From Candidatus Woesearchaeota archaeon (GTDB lineage: Archaea > Nanobdellota > Nanobdellia > Woesearchaeales > JAFGPW01), in contig JAFGPW010000001.1 in NCBI GenBank assembly GCA_016935985.1, forward strand, positions 62,001 to 126,000: 64,000 nucleotides of DNA, given 5' to 3'. Below the pieces are notes generated by a model. The model ran no database searches and was not told where the DNA came from. It saw only the letters and a list, made by a program, of their open reading frames with translations. How positions within the stretch are numbered: position 1 is the stretch's first letter; each line of letters begins with the position of its first letter. Shown one piece after another: positions 8,635-17,797 of this stretch. The translations under genes were made by a program, and so were the position numbers.

Positions 8635-9624
8635 TTACGCCCCGTTCGCCTGCTGCGCTTGGGTCGCGGTTATCGCGACGAGGTCCACGATGTCCTGCAC
8701 GCTGCAGCCGCGCGAGAGGTCGTTCACCGGCTTCTTCAGCCCGAGGAGTATAGGTCCGACCGCCTTCGCGCCCGCGAGGCGCTCGACGAGCTTGTAGGCG
8801 ATGTTGCCGGAATTGAGGTCGGGGAAGATGAAGACGTTCGCGTCGCCGGAGAGCCTGCACGCCGGGTACTTCGACTTCCGGATGGAGGCGATGAGGGCGG
8901 CATCTGCCTGGAGCTCGCCGTCGATCTCGAGCTCCGGCGCCTTTCCCTGCGCCTTCGCTGTCGCGTTCTTCACCTTGTCGACGAGCGGGTGCTGGGCCGA
9001 TCCTGCGGTGGAGAAGGAGAGCATCGCGACCCGAGGCCGTATGCCGAAGGCCGCCGCCGCCGCCGCCGAGTCGATCGCCATGTCCGCGAGGTCGTCCTCT
9101 GTCGGGTCGGGGATGACCGCGCAGTCGTTGAAGAGGAGCGTCCGCTCAGGGAGGACCATGAGGAAGAGCCCCGACACCTTCCGGCCTTGCTCCTTGGTCC
9201 TGATGATCTGGAGCGCCGGGCGCACGGTGTCGGCGGTCGAGTGGGTGCTCCCTGACACGAGGCCGTCGGCGTCGCCCAGGTGAACCATCATGGTGCCGAA
9301 GTGGCCCGGATCCTTCACCGCCTCCTTCGCCTGCTCCTCGGTCATGCCCTTCTCCTTGCGCAGTCCGAAGAGCTCGTGCGCGTAGCGGTCGAGCCGGTCG
9401 CTCGTCTGCGGATCGATAATCGCCGCGTCCTTGAGGTCGACGCCGAGGGTCCCTGCCTTGGCGCGAATCGCGCCGGGGCTGCCGAGGAGCGTTATCGCCG
9501 CGAGATTCTGCTCGCGGATCGCCTGCGTCGCGCGCAGCACCCGATCCTCCTCGCCTTCCGGAAGAACGATGCGCATCGCCTTCTCCTGCGCCTTGCGCTT
9601 GATGGCGGTGAGAGCATCTTCCAT
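8635..9624 (-). CDS. pta: Phosphate acetyltransferase
   Basis: Transfers the acetyl group between CoA and phosphate. The ORF track runs to 9798, but the Pta homology starts at MEDALTAIKRKAQEK (ATG at 9624), 27 bases after a strong minus-strand TATA box, so the extra 58 residues are rejected. The 329-residue product has the usual short Pta length, with VLPEGEEDRVLRA at the N-terminus, GLVSGSTHSTADTVRPALQI in the middle and the LVERLAGAKAVGPILLGL segment near the end. Operon with ackA. Confidence 0.96.
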   Translation of the reverse strand: MEDALTAIKRKAQEKAMRIVLPEGEEDRVLRATQAIREQNLAAITLLGSPGAIRAKAGTLGVDLKDAAIIDPQTSDRLDRYAHELFGLRKEKGMTEEQAKEAVKDPGHFGTMMVHLGDADGLVSGSTHSTADTVRPALQIIRTKEQGRKVSGLFLMVLPERTLLFNDCAVIPDPTEDDLADMAIDSAAAAAAFGIRPRVAMLSFSTAGSAQHPLVDKVKNATAKAQGKAPELEIDGELQADAALIASIRKSKYPACRLSGDANVFIFPDLNSGNIAYKLVERLAGAKAVGPILLGLKKPVNDLSRGCSVQDIVDLVAITATQAQQANGA

Positions 9625-9650
9625 GGTGGGTGCAGCACACGGTCCGCAGG

Positions 9651-9660
9651 TATATAAAGA
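9651..9660 (-). promoter_or_regulatory. TATA box of pta-ackA
   Basis: Minus-strand TCTTTATATA centred about 30 bases before the pta ATG, which implies a leaderless pta mRNA. Confidence 0.75.
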
Positions 9661-10000
9661 TTGTGCACCCGCCTGCGGTGTACCTGTTCCTGGAAGCATC
9701 GCTTGTCGGAGCGTAGGGGGGAGAGTGCTGGGAAGGGGAGCAGGGATGAGGGGAAGGAAAAAGAAGGAGGGAGGGCTTGTGGGGCAAGCCCGCTCCAAGA
9801 TGCGTTGGTGCTTATTGGTGCTGTGCTATGGTAGGGTTGGCTGGGTTGTGGGGAAAGAGGCGGAGGGAGAAGGAAGAAAGCCTTTTCCTTCGCCGCTCCT
9901 GTCCTATACAATGGCAGGGGATTTATTAATACGTTGCTAACCCCTCGTCTCGATAGGAAATACGCAAATTTTATAAAGGGCAAAAAGCAACTATCACCCC
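9661..10000. other. Intergenic region with purine-rich tract and hairpins
   Basis: No gene is supported here; the ORFs listed across it are shadows. It holds a G-run tract at 9716-9746 that could form a G-quadruplex, a perfect hairpin GGGCTTG/CAAGCCC around 9774-9792, a weaker GAAGGAA/TTCCTTC hairpin near 9870-9892, and the plus-strand box AAATTTTATAAAGG near 9966 that serves the next gene. Confidence 0.5.
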
Positions 10001-10663
10001 ATGATTACATTCCTGCACGCGCCGGACTGGTATGTGCCGTTCGCCGCGTTCTTCGAGCTGGTCCTTTTCCTGGTGACGCTCGGCATCGCCTACTACTCCT
10101 ACCGAATCTGGAAGCTGACATCGGAAGCGAACTACCTCTCGTTCTTCGCTTCCTTCTTCCTGATCGCCGTCTCGTTCCTGACGCGCGTGGTGACGAACAT
10201 CATCCTCTCGAAAGACCTCGTGACCTTCAACCAGACGGTTCGCGAGGTTGTCGTCGCCTCCTCCAACCTCGGCATCGGCTACATGTTCAGGAGCGTGTTC
10301 GTCTTCGCGGCGCTCATGATCCTGATCATCCTCGCGCTCAAGATAACGGACAGGCGGGTGATATCGCTCCTCGGCATCATGGTTCTTCTCGCGTCGTTCA
10401 TCTCGTTCAACGCGTACGTCGCGTTCCACATCATCTCCATCGTGCTGCTGATGTACATCGTGGCGTACTTCTACGGCAGGCACACGGCACGGCGGTCGAA
10501 GTCCGGGCTCGTGGTGTTCGTCTCGTTCCTGCTGATCACGCTCTCGCAGGCGTTCTACCTGCTCGTCTTCCTCTCAAAGGCCTTCTTCGTCGTGGGGCAT
10601 CTGACGGAGCTCGCCGGGTATCTGCTGCTGTTCGTCATGCTCATACTGGTGCTGAACAGATGA
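10001..10663 (+). CDS. Seven-helix membrane protein, unknown function
   Basis: 220 residues with about seven hydrophobic segments and very short loops (for example FELVLFLVTLGIAYYSYRIW near the start). The start is about 27 bases after a TATA-like box. The stop overlaps the start of the following winged-helix gene in ATGA, so the two are translationally coupled. Membrane protein plus small winged-helix regulator pairs are common in archaea; a sensing role is an inference. Confidence 0.8.
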   Translation: MITFLHAPDWYVPFAAFFELVLFLVTLGIAYYSYRIWKLTSEANYLSFFASFFLIAVSFLTRVVTNIILSKDLVTFNQTVREVVVASSNLGIGYMFRSVFVFAALMILIILALKITDRRVISLLGIMVLLASFISFNAYVAFHIISIVLLMYIVAYFYGRHTARRSKSGLVVFVSFLLITLSQAFYLLVFLSKAFFVVGHLTELAGYLLLFVMLILVLNR

Positions 10664-10929
10664 TCAAGCGGGACAAGATAAGCATCATCTACGACATACT
10701 GCACGCCATCCAGGCGAAGGGGGGGAAGATAAAGCCCACTCACCTCCTCTACAAGTCCAACCTCTCCTACCAGACGATGCTGCGCTACCTCGACGAGCTG
10801 ATGGGCAAGGGCATGGTCTACACCGTCCAGGAGAAGAAGAGCAAGTTTTACTGCATCGGCGACAAGGGCTACCAGTTCCTCGCCGAGTATAAGCGCATCA
10901 AGGAGTTCACCGAGAGCTTCGGGCTATAA
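10660..10929 (+). CDS. Winged-helix protein coupled to the membrane gene
   Basis: 89 residues starting at the ATG inside the ATGA overlap with the upstream stop. The fold is a single winged helix: KISIIYDILHAIQ, then LLYKSNLSYQTMLRYLDELM as recognition helix, then a wing with YTVQEKKSKFYCIGDKGYQFL. This resembles the archaeal HTH_45-type regulators. The ORF track shows it only as the tail of a wrongly started 331-residue ORF. Its target is unknown; the coupled membrane protein may control it. Confidence 0.8.
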   Translation: MIKRDKISIIYDILHAIQAKGGKIKPTHLLYKSNLSYQTMLRYLDELMGKGMVYTVQEKKSKFYCIGDKGYQFLAEYKRIKEFTESFGL

Positions 10930-10935
10930 TATGTA

Positions 10936-10968
10936 AGAAGAGACATTGGTTAAGTCAATATTTCTTCT
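10936..10968 (+). terminator. Imperfect inverted repeat before a T-rich run
   Basis: AGAAGAGACATTG and CAATATTTCTTCT pair at 11 of 13 positions, right after the winged-helix stop and next to TTTCTTCTCT. It may end the upstream unit; it also marks the left edge of the AT-rich island. Confidence 0.35.
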
Positions 10969-11065
10969 CTATTGCTGAAATTATAAGATAAATACGAAAC
11001 ATTTATATATTATAACGCCCTACCACCTTATAATCTTAGTTCCTTATGTTGGCGGGTGATATGTA

Positions 11066-11494
11066 ATGAAGGAATCAAATTTAAAAGATAGAATATTGAA
11101 AGAAATGACTGTAAATTATTCTAACACATTAGAAAAAAACTTCGAAACGGTTAAAGAATTTATACGGATTACATCAGATGGTAAGGTTGATGTGATTATC
11201 AAAGACCGATTAACCGGAAAGGAACAAGTCCTATTATATTTAATAGGGAAATTGTATGCCAAAGAAGCAGGTCTTGTACCATCAGCATACGTTTCTAAAG
11301 AAGAAATTATGGATGAGTTAGGTGTACCAGAAGGATCTGTTTTTCCATGGTTAAAAAACCTAAGTGATAAAAGGATGATTAAAAAGGAAAAGAAAGGAAA
11401 TAAAATTTTCTATTCAGTTGCTATAAATGTTATTGAGAAAGTAATTAAGAATATTGATAAGAAAATTCATGAGATGATAGAAAATGACGGCTGA
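11066..11494 (+). CDS. AT-rich island gene 1: winged-helix-like protein
   Basis: 142 residues. After an N-terminal helical part, residues about 45-110 (KEQVLLYLIGKLYAKEAGLV, then VSKEEIMDELGVPEGSVFPW, then a KKEKKGNKIFYSV wing) look like a winged helix; a helix rich in Lys and Ile ends it. Codons are strikingly AT-rich, unlike all neighbours. The box CATTTATATATTATA near 11000 is its promoter, and a GGGTGAT site precedes the ATG. It overlaps gene 2 by 11 bases. Probably a regulator or sensor of the cassette. Confidence 0.75.
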   Translation: MKESNLKDRILKEMTVNYSNTLEKNFETVKEFIRITSDGKVDVIIKDRLTGKEQVLLYLIGKLYAKEAGLVPSAYVSKEEIMDELGVPEGSVFPWLKNLSDKRMIKKEKKGNKIFYSVAINVIEKVIKNIDKKIHEMIENDG

Positions 11495-11888
11495 TCTTGA
11501 TGAAATAAAAAAAATTCTTACCGACCATGAGCAAAGAATATTAAAATTAGAGTCACCAAGGGAAACTAAAACAATACCAATTAATAAAAGTCTTTCTATC
11601 AATGAATTCATTCTACAATATAAATTAACAAGTGATGTTGATAAAACTTTAGCCATTGCATATTATTATGAGACATATCAAGGAAAAAATTATTATACCG
11701 CAAATGAGATCAAGGATGGTTTCATGAAAGCAAAAGAAAAAGTTCCAACGAATGTTAACGATAAAATATTGAAATGCGTGAAAAAAGGGTTTATTCAAGA
11801 ATCTGATCAATCTAAAAAGGAGAATAAGTATTGGACCTTAACTAATTCAGGAATTAAGTATGTGAAAAATGGTTTTAAAAATGCCTGA
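11484..11888 (+). CDS. AT-rich island gene 2: unknown, helix-turn-helix-like
   Basis: 134 residues: an N-terminal coiled helix (LDEIKKILTDHEQRILKLE), a linker with two Pro, then a conserved-looking block SINEFILQYK..DVDKTLAIAYYYE and ANEIKDGFMKAKEKVP, ending in YWTLTNSGIKYVKNG, which reads like a wing. No named family is recognised. It overlaps both neighbours and shares their AT-rich codon use, so the three were probably acquired as one unit. Confidence 0.7.
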   Translation: MTADLDEIKKILTDHEQRILKLESPRETKTIPINKSLSINEFILQYKLTSDVDKTLAIAYYYETYQGKNYYTANEIKDGFMKAKEKVPTNVNDKILKCVKKGFIQESDQSKKENKYWTLTNSGIKYVKNGFKNA

Positions 11889-12621
11889 GATAAGGATACC
11901 TGAACAAATATCAGAATTATTTCCTAGGTATCATGATCGCATTCTTGCTGATGATTCAATACCTGATATTGACGTGTTGTTATTTTCAATTTTTATTCAC
12001 GATTATCAGAAAAAAAGTGCAGGAATTGAATACGATGAATGTAAAAGGAATTTTATTTATTTCGGAAGGAAAGAAGATGCCTTTCGAAAAATGATGCATT
12101 TAGCAAAATCAAAAAAGTATATTAAAGTAACGGGAAGTAAGATAAATTTATCGATTAAGGGAATTAAACGTCTTGAAAGTCGGATTGGGGCCATCGGTAA
12201 ATCGCGAATCCACATTATTAAGGCAGGAGAATCATTTACAGCGGTAAAAATATTTGAAGAATTTCTATCGTCAGAAATTAATGGCGACGTTAAATTATGT
12301 GATCCATATATATCTCCAGAGACTTTATTTCCGTTTTTAAATTTAAAGGGAAAAATTAAATCAATACAAATTCTAACGGCCAATATTTTCAACAAGGAAA
12401 AATTTGATAGTTATATTAATAAATTTAAAAAGGAACTTGGAATTTCAGTTGAGATAAAAGAGAATAAAAAGATTCATGATCGATATATTATAACAGATAA
12501 TTCTTGCTGGTGGATGGGTACAAGTATTAAAGATTTAGGAAATAAAGACACCATAATCCAGGATATTTCAGTGGTAAAAAAATCTATGGATGAGTTATTT
12601 TCTGAAAGGTGGGAAGAATAA
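11881..12621 (+). CDS. AT-rich island gene 3: PLD-like protein
   Basis: 246 residues from the ATG at 11881 (the ORF track starts 12 bases earlier). The N-terminal half looks like helical/winged-helix structure. The C-terminal half looks phospholipase-D-like: VKLCDPYISPETLFPF, the strand SIQILTANIF, and IHDRYIITDNSCWWMGTSIKDLG, a variant HxD/K-type motif in which His is followed by Asp-Arg-Tyr. Such variant PLD domains occur in nucleic-acid and defence proteins and some are non-catalytic. It ends the cassette; an effector role is an inference. Confidence 0.75.
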   Translation: MPEIRIPEQISELFPRYHDRILADDSIPDIDVLLFSIFIHDYQKKSAGIEYDECKRNFIYFGRKEDAFRKMMHLAKSKKYIKVTGSKINLSIKGIKRLESRIGAIGKSRIHIIKAGESFTAVKIFEEFLSSEINGDVKLCDPYISPETLFPFLNLKGKIKSIQILTANIFNKEKFDSYINKFKKELGISVEIKENKKIHDRYIITDNSCWWMGTSIKDLGNKDTIIQDISVVKKSMDELFSERWEE

Positions 12622-12636
12622 AAGAAAGCGTCAAGC

Positions 12637-12924
12637 TCACTTGAGCCTGACCCTGATGCCGCCGACAAGGCCGCTCGAGACGTTGTAGAGGAACGCCGCG
12701 ACGACACCCATGATGAAGCCGTCGACCGCGAACGCTATCGGCGTCAGGATGACCGACCAGAGCCCGAAGCCGTGGAACGGCCAGAAGAGCGGCCGGAGCA
12801 TCCCGAAGCTCGTGAAGTAGCTGACGAACAGGTTCGCGAACCCGTGGATGAAGCCAACGAAGAACCCGTACACTATCCCAAGGCGCCCCGCGGAGAGCGG
12901 ATCGAACTTGATGATCTTAGCCAT
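12637..12924 (-). CDS. Small membrane protein, DUF3566-like
   Basis: 95 residues with LDPLS-like start (FDPLSAGRLGIVYGFFVGFI), a second segment, and a C-terminal span LTPIAFAVDGFIMGVVAAFL. The pattern resembles DUF3566-type membrane proteins with a glycine-rich first helix. A GAGGTGGG ribosome site precedes the ATG. Convergent with the AT-rich cassette, from which it is separated by only 15 bases. Function unknown. Confidence 0.7.
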   Translation of the reverse strand: MAKIIKFDPLSAGRLGIVYGFFVGFIHGFANLFVSYFTSFGMLRPLFWPFHGFGLWSVILTPIAFAVDGFIMGVVAAFLYNVSSGLVGGIRVRLK

Positions 12925-13135
12925 CGGTTTCCCACCTCATACGTATTCGAATCACCAGACCCACCCCTTTTTTCACTATCTCTTACTGAGCGGTGATACT
13001 TATACTTTGCGGTTTTCCTCACACAGGAATGATGACTAATGTTTATATAGTGATATGCCAGTATCCGTAGCGTGAACGAGATTGAGCAGGGGTGCCTTCC
13101 ATCGGATGGATGGCTTGCATAGAGGTGAACAGCGC

Positions 13136-15553
13136 ATGGACGAACACGAACCCTTCATCCTCTGGTTCGACCAGCTCTCGATCGAGGACGTCCCGAAAGT
13201 AGGCGGCAAGAACGCGAGCCTCGGCGAGATGTATCGGAACCTGACGGAGAAGGGGGTGAAGGTCCCAAACGGCTTCGCGGTCACCGCGCACGCCTATCGG
13301 TACCTGCTCGAGCGGTCGGGGATCAAGGGCCAGATAGAGGATATACTCACGGACCTGAACACCGCAGACATGAAGAACCTCCAGGAGAAGGGCGCGAAGA
13401 TCAGGCACCTCATCCTCAACGCCGAGTTCCCGGAGGACCTGAAGGATTCGATCAACAAGGCGTACTCCGACCTCTGCAACGCCTATGGCGAGGAGGTGGA
13501 CGTCGCGGTGCGCTCGAGCGCCACCGCCGAGGACCTGCCTGACGCGAGCTTCGCCGGCCAGCAGGAGACCTATCTCAACATCAAGGGATCCTACAACCTC
13601 ATCCACGCGTGCAAGAAGTGCTTTGCGAGCCTTTTTACCAACCGCGCGATATCCTACCGGGTCGACAAGAGGTTCGACCACTTCTCCATCGCGCTCTCGA
13701 TCGGCGTGCAGAAGATGGTCAGATCAGACCTCGCGGCATCGGGCGTCATGTTCTCCCTCGACACCGAGTCCGGCTTCCGGGACGTCGTCTTCATCACCGC
13801 CGGCTACGGGCTCGGCGAGAACGTCGTCCAGGGAGCGATCAACCCGGACGAGTACTATGTCCACAAGCCGACGCTCAAGATGGGCTTCCGTTCGATCGTG
13901 AACAAGAAGATCGGCTCCAAGAGCATGAAGATGATCTATGCGGATGAGGGCGTCGCCACAACCAAGAACGTGCCGGTCGACCTCGAGGACCGCAAGCGCT
14001 TCGCGATATCCGACGATGAGATCCTCACGCTCGCGCGCTGGGCCTGCATCATCGAGGACCACTACTCCGGCAAGGCCGGGACGTACAAGCCGATGGACAT
14101 GGAATGGGCGAAGGACGGCCGCACCGGCGAGCTCTCCATCGTGCAGGCACGGCCCGAGACCGTCAACTCCCAGAAGGACTACACCGTGCTGCGCCGCTGG
14201 GAGCTGCGCGAGAGCGGGCCCGTGATCGTCAAGGGGTATTCCGTCGGCGAGAAGATCGGCGTCGGCACCGCCCATATCATCAAGGACGTGCATGACATCG
14301 GCTCCTTCCGGGAGGGCGAGATCCTGGTCACCGAGATGACGGATCCGGACTGGGAGCCGATCATGAAGATGGCGTCCGCGATCGTCACCAACCGCGGCGG
14401 GCGGACGTGCCACGCTGCGATCATATCGCGCGAGATAGGCATCCCCTGCGTCGTCGGCACGAACGACGGCACCGAGAGGATCAAGACAGGGAGCGACATA
14501 ACCGTCGACTGCTCGGAGGGCGAGGAGGGGACGGTCTACGCGGGGCGGCTCAGGTTCGAGATCGTCGAGCACGACCTCACGAGCATGCCGAAGACGAGGA
14601 CCCAGATCATGATGAATATCGGCAACCCCGAGACGGCGTTCGACCAGAGCTTCGTGCCCTGCGACGGCGTGGGCCTCGCGCGCGAGGAGTTCATCATCAA
14701 CTCGAGCATCAAGATCCACCCTCTCGCCCTGCTCCACTACGACAAGCTGCTCGACAAGAAGGTCAAGCATGAGATCATGCGGCTCACGTACGGCTACGAG
14801 GACAAGGCCGAGTTCTTCGTCGAGCGTCTCGCCTTCGGCATCGCGACGATCGCCGCGGCGTTCTACCCCAAGCCCGTCATCGTCCGGGCGTCCGACTTCA
14901 AGAGCAACGAGTACGCGAACCTGATCGGCGGCCAGCCTTTCGAGCCGAAGGAGGACAACCCCATGATCGGCTGGCGCGGCGCCTCCCGCTACTACGACGA
15001 GAAGTACCAGGCCGCGTTCGGCCTCGAGTGCCGCGCGTTCAGGCGCGTGCGGAACGACATGGGCCTCACGAACGTCCGCATCATGATCCCGTTCTGCAGG
15101 ACGGTGAAGGAAGGCAACGAGGTGCTGCGGGTGATGGGCGAGAACGGCCTGCGCCGCGGCGAGAACGGGCTCGAGGTGTACGCCATGTGCGAGATACCGT
15201 CGAACGTGATCCTCGCCGACCAGTTCCTGGAGGTCTTCGACGGGTTCTCGATCGGCAGCAACGACCTGACCCAGCTGACCCTCGGCCTCGACCGCGACAG
15301 CGAGATCGTCTCGCACATCTACGACGAGCGGAACGAGGCGGTACGGAGGCTCGTCCAGCAGGTGGTGAAGGCGGCGAACGACCGCGGCAAGTACATCGGG
15401 CTGTGCGGCCAGGCGCCGTCGGACTTCCCCGACTTCGCCGCGTTCCTCGTCGACTGCGGAATCCATTCCATATCGCTCAATCCCGACACGGTGATCAAGA
15501 CGACGCTGCGCATCGCCGAGGAGGAGCGGAAGAACGGCAGCGGCTCCGGGTGA
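13136..15553 (+). CDS. ppsA: Phosphoenolpyruvate synthase
   Basis: Converts pyruvate, ATP and water to PEP, AMP and phosphate; the entry step of gluconeogenesis. 805 residues from the ATG at 13136, which follows GAGGTGA; the track start at 13082 is a TTG and is not needed. Domains in order: N-terminal nucleotide-binding domain (VGGKNASLGEM, VRSSATAEDLPDASFAGQQE), swivelling phosphohistidine domain (GGRTCHAAIISREIGIPCV, catalytic His near residue 426), and C-terminal PEP/pyruvate barrel with SIGSNDLTQLTLGLDRD and the Cys loop GLCGQAPSD. Promoter box GTTTATATAG at 13041. Confidence 0.97.
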   Translation: MDEHEPFILWFDQLSIEDVPKVGGKNASLGEMYRNLTEKGVKVPNGFAVTAHAYRYLLERSGIKGQIEDILTDLNTADMKNLQEKGAKIRHLILNAEFPEDLKDSINKAYSDLCNAYGEEVDVAVRSSATAEDLPDASFAGQQETYLNIKGSYNLIHACKKCFASLFTNRAISYRVDKRFDHFSIALSIGVQKMVRSDLAASGVMFSLDTESGFRDVVFITAGYGLGENVVQGAINPDEYYVHKPTLKMGFRSIVNKKIGSKSMKMIYADEGVATTKNVPVDLEDRKRFAISDDEILTLARWACIIEDHYSGKAGTYKPMDMEWAKDGRTGELSIVQARPETVNSQKDYTVLRRWELRESGPVIVKGYSVGEKIGVGTAHIIKDVHDIGSFREGEILVTEMTDPDWEPIMKMASAIVTNRGGRTCHAAIISREIGIPCVVGTNDGTERIKTGSDITVDCSEGEEGTVYAGRLRFEIVEHDLTSMPKTRTQIMMNIGNPETAFDQSFVPCDGVGLAREEFIINSSIKIHPLALLHYDKLLDKKVKHEIMRLTYGYEDKAEFFVERLAFGIATIAAAFYPKPVIVRASDFKSNEYANLIGGQPFEPKEDNPMIGWRGASRYYDEKYQAAFGLECRAFRRVRNDMGLTNVRIMIPFCRTVKEGNEVLRVMGENGLRRGENGLEVYAMCEIPSNVILADQFLEVFDGFSIGSNDLTQLTLGLDRDSEIVSHIYDERNEAVRRLVQQVVKAANDRGKYIGLCGQAPSDFPDFAAFLVDCGIHSISLNPDTVIKTTLRIAEEERKNGSGSG

Positions 15554-15581
15554 GCTCATGCTCATCGTCTCGCACGCATGA

Positions 15582-16586
<1,005 letters not shown>

Positions 16587-16651
16587 ACGGCCGATTCCTT
16601 GTCCCCCCTTTCCATAACCAATTTATACTTGGTCCGATTGTGACGTGCGCA

Positions 16652-17797
16652 ATGGGGCCGAAGGTCGGGATCGTCAGGTGCGAGAGATATGATGATGTAC
16701 CTGACGCGCTGCCCGGGCTCCTCGAACTGATCGGGGCGAGGCTCCCTGAGGACAGGACCGTGCTCGTCAAGCCGAATGCCCTCACCGCCATCCGGCCGGA
16801 GAAGAACGTGACCACGCACCCGGCGCTCGTCGCCGCGGTGTGCCGGCTGCTCAAGGCGAAGGGCAACCGGGTGGTCGTCGGCGAGAGCTCGGGGATGATG
16901 GCCGGCGGCGGCACGAGGCGCGCGATGGAGGCTTCAGGCATCTGGCAGGCGGCTATCGGGGCGGGCGCGGAGCCCATCGCCTTCGAGGGCCAGCCGCTCG
17001 TCGTGAAGAGGACCAAGGGGACGATACTCGGCGAGATCGCGTTGCCAAGGATCCTCTTCGAGGCCGATCTCGTCGTCAACCTCCCCAAGCTCAAGACCCA
17101 TATGCTCACCAGGTATACCGGCGCGATAAAGAACCTGTACGGCTGCATCCCCGGCGGGAAGAAGGGCGATCTCCACGGCCTCGCGCCAGGGCCGCTCGAG
17201 TTCTCGACCGTCATCGTCGACCTCTTCCAGGCGATGCCGAAGCAGCTCGTCATCATGGACGCCGTCCAGGGCATGGAAGGGGCCGGGCCGGCAACGGGGC
17301 AGACGAAGCACGTGGGTCGGCTGCTCGTAAGCGCCGATGCGCCGGCGCTCGACCTCGTCGCCGCCCGGATGATCGGATTCCGGGACGACGAGGTGCCGAC
17401 GAACGCCCTGCTCAAGCAGCGGGGACTCATGCGCGAGCCCGAGGTCCTCGGCGACGCGACGCCGATCGTCTTCAAGCGGCCTTCCTGGCTGCCCAACCGC
17501 ATCCCCCGATGGGCGACGACGGTGACGCGGCCGTTCATGCGGTTCGCGGCGAAGAGGCCGTACATCCATGAAAACTGCACGCTGTGCGACGCGTGCCGGA
17601 AGATCTGCCCGGCGGGCGTCATATCCGAGGGGAAGCGGCGGATGCGCATCGACCATCAGGGGTGCATCCTCTGCTACTGCTGCGTCGAGGTCTGCCCCTA
17701 CGGCGCGATCAACCTCGCGCGGACGCGCTTTACCGCCGACCTGACGCACCGCGCGCTCAAGAAGAGAGGTGCCAAGAATGCACAAGACACTCCATGA
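16652..17797 (+). CDS. DUF362 protein fused to two [4Fe-4S] ferredoxin motifs
   Basis: 381 residues from the ATG at 16652, which lies 27 bases after the box AATTTATACT; the longer track ORF overlaps gap and is rejected. Residues 1-290 are a DUF362 domain (TVLVKPNALTAI, GESSGMM, VNLPKLKTHMLTRYTGAIKN). The C-terminus carries two clusters, CTLCDACRKICP and CILCYCCVEVCP. DUF362-ferredoxin proteins are widespread in anaerobes, with unclear substrate. Placed between gap and pgk and overlapping pgk by 20 bases; a redox link to the GAPDH step is possible but unproven. Confidence 0.9.
   Translation: MGPKVGIVRCERYDDVPDALPGLLELIGARLPEDRTVLVKPNALTAIRPEKNVTTHPALVAAVCRLLKAKGNRVVVGESSGMMAGGGTRRAMEASGIWQAAIGAGAEPIAFEGQPLVVKRTKGTILGEIALPRILFEADLVVNLPKLKTHMLTRYTGAIKNLYGCIPGGKKGDLHGLAPGPLEFSTVIVDLFQAMPKQLVIMDAVQGMEGAGPATGQTKHVGRLLVSADAPALDLVAARMIGFRDDEVPTNALLKQRGLMREPEVLGDATPIVFKRPSWLPNRIPRWATTVTRPFMRFAAKRPYIHENCTLCDACRKICPAGVISEGKRRMRIDHQGCILCYCCVEVCPYGAINLARTRFTADLTHRALKKRGAKNAQDTP

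Noticed and set aside
11066-12621. Insertion sequence or prophage
   Set aside because: No transposase, integrase, terminal repeats or structural phage proteins; only composition and the gene set point to acquisition.
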